Source: Oxytricha trifallax
Lineage: Eukaryota > Ciliophora > Spirotrichea > Sporadotrichida > Oxytrichidae
DNA length: 64,000 bases
Reading direction: 5' to 3'
Assembly (NCBI GenBank): GCA_000711775.1
Contig: ARYC01017436.1
Coordinates: forward strand, 113,269 to 177,268
Shown here in pieces: positions 57,375 to 64,000 of the stretch (positions within the stretch are counted from its first letter, which is position 1; each line of letters opens with the position of its first letter). Made by a program: the position numbers and the translations under genes. A model generated the notes under the pieces. That model saw only the letters and a program-made list of their open reading frames with translations. It did not search any database and had not been told where the DNA came from.

Positions 57375-58160
57375 TCACATTTAAAATTCTTTCGTAGGAG
57401 CTGGTTTCTCTTTCTTTTTCTTCTTCTTGTTGCTTACCTCCTCCAAGGTTTCTTCTCTTACTGCCAGCTCCAGCATCTATGTTCATTAATTTTGGAGGCT
57501 CAATATTTGAATAAAGTCTCTTGCTAACTTCATACTTTGTCTGCGACTTTCACTCTCTGTGAAGCTTGCTCTATTCCTTCATCAAGAAGATGCCAGTACC
57601 AGATTTTTCTAAGTTAAACTACAAATCTAACTTGAAATATAAGGGTGTTGCTGCAGTTCTGATAGCCAGCTCTCACTTATCTTGATCCCTTGATTGTCCT
57701 TATCTTCTGAAGAGATGCTGTACCTTTTCTTATGAAATTCTTGAATTATTTCTTTCAAGTAATCACCTTTAATTGTTGCAAGTATGCCAAAGAAATAGTT
57801 TCTTTCAGGTAGTTTATTTGACAACTGCTTCTTAGTAGGCAGGTACTGCGAAACCTCTGGGTCATTCATAGCATCATCATATAAGTTAGTCACTGAAATT
57901 TCTGGATAGTTAGGAATCTCTGCAAACTTTACATCTTAAGTTTTCAAAGCTTTCTTCTCTTCGCAGAGTATTGCTATTAGAAATGATATTTTAGTACCTT
58001 CCATCGTTGGCAGGAACTAACCAACTACAGAATAAAGATTAGCTACTATGAGTTTATTACCTTGCTACACCAGGTAGTGATGCAAATCCTCCTTGCTTCT
58101 AAATCTTTGAATCAATTCTTGTGCTTGCACTCTTTTCATTGCATCATTCAATGACTCCAT
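57375..58160 (-). CDS. TBE 22-kDa protein gene
   Basis: Start at 58160 (MESLNDAMKRVQAQELIQ), an intron of about 45 nt near 58020-58062, then MEGTKISFLIAILCEEK and IPNYPEISVTNLYDDAMN. The core is YLPTKKQLSNKLPERNYF, followed by EFHKKRYSISSEDKDNQG. The end PAPTKEFQM stops at 57375-57377. The longest uninterrupted 22-kDa copy here. Function unknown. Confidence 0.8.
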
Positions 58161-58371
58161 CTTGTTTACAGATCTAAGAAATGATATTCAAATTTAAGTT
58201 TATTGATTTCAATTATATACCTCTGTAAAACTTACGAATAAATATGGGCATCCTATAGGAGGTCAACCTCTAAGAAGGATATGGAGAAGGTTTTGAGAAC
58301 TGGTTTCAAACTTGAGAGATTGTTATCAATTTCTTCTGTAATAGTTCCATAATTTTTAATTTAAATTAGTA

Positions 58372-58535
58372 CGTACTTAATTAGGAGCAGTTCCTAAAAT
58401 GCTAGTACTTAATTAGGAGCATTAATTAAAGCTAGTAGTTAATTAGGAGTACCCTAAATTTAATCATAAAATCACAAAATACCTCCTAAAGCAGTACGTA
58501 CTTAATTAGGTGCACCTCCTAAATCGGTACGTGCT
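58372..58535. promoter_or_regulatory. Repeated TTAATTAGGAGCA motif cluster
   Basis: Copies of TACTTAATTAGGAGCA and TACGTACTTAATTAGG between the divergent 22-kDa and 57-kDa genes, matching 5711-5880 in the inner TBE. Conservation between copies suggests function in expression or transposase binding. Confidence 0.5.
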
Positions 58536-58895
58536 ATAATTAACTTATTATTGATAGAAATAATGGTTACTTTTTCACCCCATATTAAGAGCTGGATTGT
58601 CTCTTAACACTCATAATTCTTCTCTAGAACTCTAAAAACTTACCTTGAAACTTGTAGGCTTGCAAATCTCTTATATAAGCTCTCAGTTATAGAGGCAGTT
58701 TTATAATTTTAAATTCAAATTTAAATATGAGCGCTAACATTTTAAGAAAAACAACAGCATTCCATCAAACTAAAGGAGACTTACCTTTGGCAACAATAAA
58801 AAGTGTGAAGGCTGTGAGATGAACTCTCATAAGGAACTACCAGAGCTATCACTTGAGGTCTCTGTTATTAAAATAAAATTAATAATAGAAAATAA

Positions 58896-60147
58896 ATGGC
58901 AAACACGTGTGTGGGAGACAGAGAGGAGGAGAAAGGTATTAATGAAATTCCTATACATACTGAAGAGGTTGAAGTCTATTTTTGTGAGTTATGTAAGAGA
59001 GAGTTTGCTCATAAATCAAGCTGGTACAGACATATGAAGGAGCATATAGAAGCCAAGCCCACTGTATACTTAAAGCATGATAAAATAGATGGAAAGTATG
59101 ACTGCTTTGAGTGCCATAAGCAATACTCTCATACAAGAGACCTAAAGAAGCATCTATTAAAAGCTCACAAGAAAGATATAGAAGTTGAGAATCATGAAGT
59201 TGAGCTGAAGCTTCTAAACAAAATAAAAGCGAGGGAATATTCTAAGGTCGTAGTACCTGAATAAGCTAGAGAGTTAGAGTACGTTAAGAAGGCACGCAAC
59301 CAACTGACCTCTGAAATAACAAAAATTATGATCAATATTAAATACAAGAAAATACCGGTTCTTGCTTAAATTGACCTAGATACTTCTCTTTAAAGCTACC
59401 TTATAATAGAAGACTCCTTTGATAAGAAAGTTTTCAACGATCATCAATACGCATACAAGGTGTATCCCTTCAACTATCAGTTTACAAATGAGTATAAATT
59501 ACTCACTCAAGCAAAGTTTAAAGAGTGTACTTACTTAATCAAGCTAGATGCTGTTCTCCTTGCCAAGGATCATGTTGCTTTCAGACTCCCACTCTATGAA
59601 ATGACCCTCAGAGATTTTATAACAGATCAAAGGAATCATAAGTAACTTGGATAAATAGCGACTCAGAACATACAAGGTATTAAAGAGCTTCACAAGTTAG
59701 GGTTTGTTCACAGAGATTTGAAGCCAAAAAATATATTGATAGAACTTTTCACCAGTAAGAGTAGCAATAATCGATTTCAACAGAGCCTAAAGAGTTGAAG
59801 TATCAAGGCTTGGAACTGTAATGGGAACTCATGGGCACTATCCAGAAAGAGAAGACTGGAGAGATGGTGGCTTTTAGTGGGATGTATGGGCATTAGCAGC
59901 AATAATAATAGAGTGCGATATGCCTCGCAACGATTACTATTCTACAAGGTGCGAGAAAGATGCTAAGCAAAGAATAAAGTAATTTATAGATAAAATAAGA
60001 GTCTCACAATCAATAAAACAAATGGCAGACTCAATAATAATTAAACCAAACTCAAGATCAGATATATTAATAGAGCTTATAGAGTTGTGTTTAAGCAAGA
60101 TAAACTTTAGACCTCTCCCACATGATCCAAAAGTGCATTTTGAGTGA
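58896..60147 (+). pseudogene. TBE 57-kDa zinc-finger/kinase gene (nearly intact)
   Basis: MANTCVGDREEEKGINE opens the gene. Two C2H2 fingers are complete: FCELCKREFAHKSSWYRH...EH and YDCFECHKQYSHTRDLKKH. The linker has VELKLLNKIKAREYSKV. The kinase half shows YEMTLRDFITDQRNHKQ, VHRDLKPKN (Lys for Glu), AIIDFNRAQR and WDVWALAAI, and stops at 60145-60147. An A inserted near 59735 shifts the frame between the catalytic loop and DFN. Otherwise this is the best 57-kDa copy. It is probably a DNA-binding kinase of the TBE; its substrate is unknown. Confidence 0.85.
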
Positions 60148-60266
60148 TTAAATTAAATACATTTACTATATATTTCACATTAAAACCTATTAATAACCCC
60201 AAACCCTAAAAAATTCCCTACAAATCAAAGCACTTATAAACTTCATTAAGAGGTTTTGGGATTTTG

Positions 60267-60636
60267 AATATGGAAAGTATGTCACACTTTGGAACAAAAC
60301 ATGATAAATAATCAATAAGTTTGGCTGCTAAACATACTAAACAAGATTAAATATGCAATGAAATTAAGAAGATAGTTGAGATGGGAATCGTAAAAGCTCC
60401 AGCATATCCAAGATAATCATTAGATGATATCCTTGACCCATTAAAGAAAGCATAGTTCAAAAGATACAATAAAGATAAGCAGATAAAAATATTTTGAATT
60501 ATGTACACTAATACTTTTTTAATATTCATTAAATTCATATAAAACCTGCGTTTTCTCTACTAACCCCAATAAGACCCCAACTATACCCTACAAATCAAAG
60601 CACTTATAAACCTCATTAAGGGGTTTTGGGGTTTTG
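60267..60636 (+). mobile_element. Tail of a second TBE (57-kDa C-terminus plus right end)
   Basis: Starts AATATGGAAAGTATG, the same place in the 57-kDa gene where intact TBEs read GTAATATGGAAAG (10207). It contains the gene's C-terminus (EMGIVKAPAYPRQSLDD...KQIKIF, TGA 60495-60497) and a perfect right terminal repeat followed by AAT (60637-60639). The rest of this TBE is absent. Confidence 0.9.
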
Positions 60637-60639
60637 AAT

Positions 60640-60800
60640 GTGACTGATCAGAGATTGAGAAGAGCTCACGCTGTGGCATGCCAAGATCATCGTGCATAAA
60701 GCGAAAGAATACAGAAGCAGCCAGTTCACCAAGAAGTTCAATAGTCAGAGAAAGCTGTCTTCGAAGATATTCAGTAATTTTTGGATTAATGGTTTAAAGT
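60640..60800 (+). CDS. Coding-like segment after the TBE
   Basis: Reads VTDQRLRRAHAVACQDHR, then QSERIQKQPVHQEVQQS and EKAVFEDIQQFLDQWF. When the TBEs and one AAT are removed the frame extends upstream to FMMLINN (56217-56234). It looks like a gene segment interrupted by TBE insertion. Gln- and charge-rich; family not recognised. Confidence 0.4.
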
Positions 60801-60879
60801 GGTAATAAGATTTACTATTAAAAAACACTTGGTTTTACATAACATTTTTTTCTCCAAATTTTTACATACTTTTCCATTA

Positions 60880-61080
60880 AAGTCAGTACATTATACCCTC
60901 CAATTAAAGTGAATTTATCTCGTTCCAGGTGTGAGATAAAATAGGGCCGCATAAATAAAGTCCAGCTAATTTTAAATTCCCTATCGAATGACCCCAAGAT
61001 TGTTTGAATTGCACAGCTTTAACTGCTTTTTATTTAATATATAATAAACATAATTATAATTAATTTTCCAAATTCAAAAA
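60880..61080. repeat. Half copy of the TA-flanked palindromic MITE
   Basis: Right arm only: CTCCAATTAAAGTGAAT, TATCTCGTTCCAGG, AAAGTCCAGCTAATTTT, CCCTATCGAATGA and TTTAACTGC match the right arms of the copies at 17202 and 18756. The left arm is missing. Confidence 0.75.
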
Positions 61081-62534
61081 GTAAGTTGATTATTGTGCAT
61101 TTATATTTACATAAAATAGCGGAGTGTAATTTAGTTGCCGGAGCTTATTTATCACTTTATCCCTTATATTTAATAAGATATTGTTAATTTAAACAATAAA
61201 ATTTAAGCAAAAATATGAAATTTATTTTAGTTTTGAATGTCATACCCGGCGTAACTTAATAGAATACGATTTTAGCAACAATACACAGTACAAAAAATAT
61301 TATTAATGTGAAGTAAATGTATTTTTAAAAATGGAGTTTTAATAATAAGTATTAATTTTTTAAGTGCAGAACTCTAAGATAACAAATTTTCAGGATATGC
61401 TGCACCTTAATTAAAAGTCAAAAGTTATGAGGTTATATATATATATATATATATATATAAAGTTATTGTAAATTATGATAATTTTAATAATTAATATTAC
61501 TAAATGAGTTTCCAACTGTAAAATAAAAAACAATTTTGATTTAAATACCAGAGCTTGAAGCTCATGGAAATGGAGTGAGATTAAAGCAATATAAAATAAA
61601 TTTTAAATAAGCTCATTATAAATCTAATTAATGGTAAAAATTAATATATCTAGTTCATTTATGTGATATAGTTTTTTTTAACATCAAAATAATAAAAATT
61701 GTCATGATTAAACTGCACCAAAATTTAGTTCCCAGTTGTTTAACTAAAAAATTTCAATGTTAAAAAACATTCCTACAACAAATAAAATAATCATTAAACC
61801 ATAAATATAAAATAAATTTTATATTAAAATATTGAATTTTTGCAATTGTATTTTCATTTGTATTTTACAATAAATAAATGTATAGCTGATCTTAATTAGA
61901 TTCTAATATTGATTCATCTGTTTATATTTCTTTTTATTGTAAAATAGAAAGCCCATAAACAATTAATATGCAGGATTTGGAGTTAACTATAAAAATAATT
62001 GATATCGGCGTATATTAATAATGATTTGGCTAATTATTAAAACTATTGGCTTGATTGATTTTTCTTATATCATAATAATATAGGGTGATTAAACTTGATT
62101 CTAGCCCATTATAACAAGTAATTATTAATTTTAATTTAATTGTTCTTAACTACAAATCTTACATCTTATTGAATATATGAGATTTTAATAATGTATATCT
62201 AATTTTGAATTTATACCATTTTAGCTTTGATGAGCAGATTCAGATGTTTCAATTTTACATTCATTCTTTATTTTTATTTTTAATCTATTATAAATTATAT
62301 TCGAGTAAAATTGGAAATTTTAACTGTATTCCATTTTAGGTTTAAAATTATGGACTTAAATTTTTCCATCTAAAAAAATAATTTGAGTTATATATATTCA
62401 ATTAAAGCCATTATCATTGGCATTGTTATTTATTTATATAATTAAAATTAATTTAAATAATATATTATATTCAATCTTGTTCAAATCCTTTAGTGATAAA
62501 TTTATGTTTTTTATATAAAAAGTCCATTAATCTT
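61081..62534. other. AT-rich spacer
   Basis: No gene found. A (TA)n tract lies at about 61436-61460. Confidence 0.5.
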
Positions 62535-62933
62535 GGCGTCGGCAAATTTTAAAATTTGCCGACGTTGCTGGCGATTTAATTAATATATATAACACATTAA
62601 AAATTTATCTATCAGTTTAAAGTAAGTTTAGGATTCAAAATCCCTTTTAACTATTAGAAATCCTTATGAATCTATATAAATCTATATTGAATTTTGAAAA
62701 CTAAAAATAGAATAAAACTAAGTTAAAACTTCCGTAAAAATATTATTATAGAATGTCTAAAGGATGCTTTTGTAATTCCTTAAAGATAAGTATAAATCTA
62801 AAAGGATTTACAGATATCAAAATGATTTTTGAATCATGAATTTAAGTTTAATTGATATATTAATTCATGTATTAAATTAAATAATTTAAAAATCGCCAGC
62901 AACCGTCGGCAAATTTTAAAATTTGCCGACGCC
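62535..62933. repeat. 399-bp foldback element with self-palindromic ends
   Basis: Each end is a 46-bp inverted copy of the other and contains its own perfect palindrome, GTCGGCAAATTTTAAAATTT followed by GCCGAC, next to TTGCTGGCGATTT. The interior is unique AT-rich sequence without a gene. No clear target duplication. Confidence 0.85.
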
Positions 62934-63140
62934 TTTACTTAATAATTATATTAATTTTATTTTAAGATCAGTAGTTTTATAGATTAAGCATAACTAATCA
63001 CAAAGTTTTAAATATATTAGCTTAAATTATATAAAATAGGAAAAATGCAAAAAGTCATGGTTCTTATTGATTTATATGAAATTGACTTTAAATAAAACAC
63101 AATAAATTAAATAAATATAAGTTTTGAATAGTACAATTAC

Positions 63141-63997
63141 TATGATTTCGATTCAGTTAAGTAGGAACTATAATTTGAATATGATCCTCACTATAGTAAA
63201 TTTGGCAGTTATTACCCCAATGGAGTGCCTCTGCTTTAATTTAATTTTTAACTAAATGCTTAATTCACAACCAAGTAGCGCAGAGTATTTACTGTTTTGG
63301 ATGCAGTCTCGCAAACTGGAGGTATCGCAGGAGTTCTTATAGGTTTTTTCTCTATAATCAATTCATTGTTCTAATCAGCACTGTTTAAACTTTAATTAAT
63401 GTGGTTACTATATACTATGCAAAAAAGGTCACATTCAAAAATTAAGTTTAAAAATAAGAACTAAGAGAATTCCAGCAAGGGAAGTAACTCAAGCGATTCT
63501 CAAAAGACTCCTCAAAACTTAATTTCATTAATGATAAATAGGATTACAGAAATGTAGCCTTTCAAAATAGAGACGAGAAGACTTATTTGGTATGAAATTT
63601 AGAAAAAATTCTGCTTTTGCAGAGGAAATTTAAAATATTAATATTGTTTATTTTTATTTACTTATTTTATAATTTAGTTTCCAAAAATCTCATTCCATTT
63701 ACTTAAGCAGAGCAAAAATTGGATCAAGAGCTTGACCTAATATTTATTATGAAGAAGCTCAGAAGAGTAGACTTTCTAACTAAAATGCTAGTGAATGCAA
63801 ATTATTTCTAACTTATTTAATATGGGGAAGACTCAAATTATTAGTCGAAAAAAGATTCTGTAATATAAGATGAAAAAGAAGATTTCAACTTGAATCAAAG
63901 CATGAATATTATTTTCTAAAATTTTATTAAAGTCTTAGCATAAGATTTCAACTTCTAGGATTATTATTAATAAAATACATTTGAATCTGGAAATTGA
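63141..63997 (+). CDS. Locus B membrane-protein gene, segment 4 (second helix and C-terminus)
   Basis: Starts at TAT and reads YDFDSVKQELQFEYDPHY, NGVPLLQFNFQLNAQF, VFTVLDAVSQTGGIAG and the helix VLIGFFSIINSLF, with RLIWYEIQKKFCFCRG closing the first block. A frame change (about 63630-63680) matches that in locus A; then VSKNLIPFTQAEQKLD, LRRVDFLTKMLVNANY and a longer acidic tail run to TGA at 63995-63997. It ends a few bases before the window edge. Function unknown. Confidence 0.75.
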
Positions 63998-64000
63998 CAT

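Larger units (their letters stand above)
56235..60266 (+). mobile_element. Full-length TBE (TBE2-like)
   Basis: 4032 bp with good C4A4/G4T4 ends; AAT on the left (56232-56234) and on the right (60267-60269). It is fused on the right to the tail of another TBE (60267-60636). Genes: transposase (+), 22-kDa (-), 57-kDa (+). Very similar to the inner element at 3574, including the repeated TTAATTAGGAGCA cluster. It is the best preserved TBE in the window. Confidence 0.95.
40500..63140. other. Locus B gap between segments 3 and 4 (22.6 kb, pointer TAT)
   Basis: The equivalent gap in locus A is 3.65 kb. Here it holds two TBE insertions and the 11-kb helicase/transposase/methyltransferase block, plus a half MITE and a foldback. 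If it is one IES it is very large, but the block might instead contain segments retained in other macronuclear chromosomes. Confidence 0.5.

Noticed and set aside
1-64000. tRNA, rRNA, CRISPR, bacterial operons or phage genes
   Set aside because: I looked for typical motifs and arrangement and saw none.

Overview
This window looks like germline (micronuclear) DNA of a spirotrich ciliate close to Oxytricha trifallax / Sterkiella. Three things support that. Good reading frames run through TAA and TAG (read as Gln) and end at TGA. Several transposons end in G4T4/C4A4 telomere-like inverted repeats and carry the three genes of Telomere-Bearing Elements (TBEs): a 42-kDa DDE transposase, a 22-kDa protein and a 57-kDa zinc-finger/kinase protein. 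Genes are cut into segments (MDSs) separated by AT-rich internal eliminated sequences (IESs), with short pointer repeats at the junctions. I see no rRNA, tRNA or CRISPR. The species call is inference from family knowledge.

Two paralogous precursor loci for one membrane-protein family frame the window. Locus A (755-17163) has segments at 755-885, 2128-2264, 2362-10700 (split by a nested TBE), 12460-12708 and 16359-17163. Locus B (29952-63997) has matching segments at 29952-30218, 30289-30450, 40251-40499 and 63141-63997. Each copy acts as the empty-site control for the other. The gap between the last two segments is 3.65 kb in A and 22.6 kb in B.

The TBEs are: an 8.2-kb nested pair (2402-10577, inner element 3574-7629); a decayed copy (25084-29049) inside a signal-peptide gene on the minus strand; a full copy plus a truncated copy (32075-36147 and 36148-39437); a decayed copy (41192-45083); and a full copy plus a short tail (56235-60266 and 60267-60636). 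Two older TBE relics lie at about 13170-13440 and 15880-16050.

Between two inward-facing TBEs lies an 11-kb block (45084-56234) that is unlike a TBE. It carries a SecA-like helicase/ATPase gene, a small unknown gene on the other strand, a second and unrelated Tc1/IS630-type DDE transposase gene, a possible fourth gene, and a coiled-coil MT-A70 (N6-adenine) methyltransferase gene with an intact DPPW motif. Several of these genes carry a few frameshifts and in-frame TGA codons, some at positions where Trp is expected. This block is the best candidate for something undescribed.

The IESs also hold palindromic MITE-like elements: a TA-flanked ~410-bp family (three copies and one half copy), a 972-bp palindrome, a 632-bp palindrome with a 6-bp target duplication, and a 399-bp foldback. 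Short richer-GC coding islands appear to be segments of other genes. The rest is AT-rich sequence without recognisable genes. Coordinates of broken genes are approximate at the breaks.
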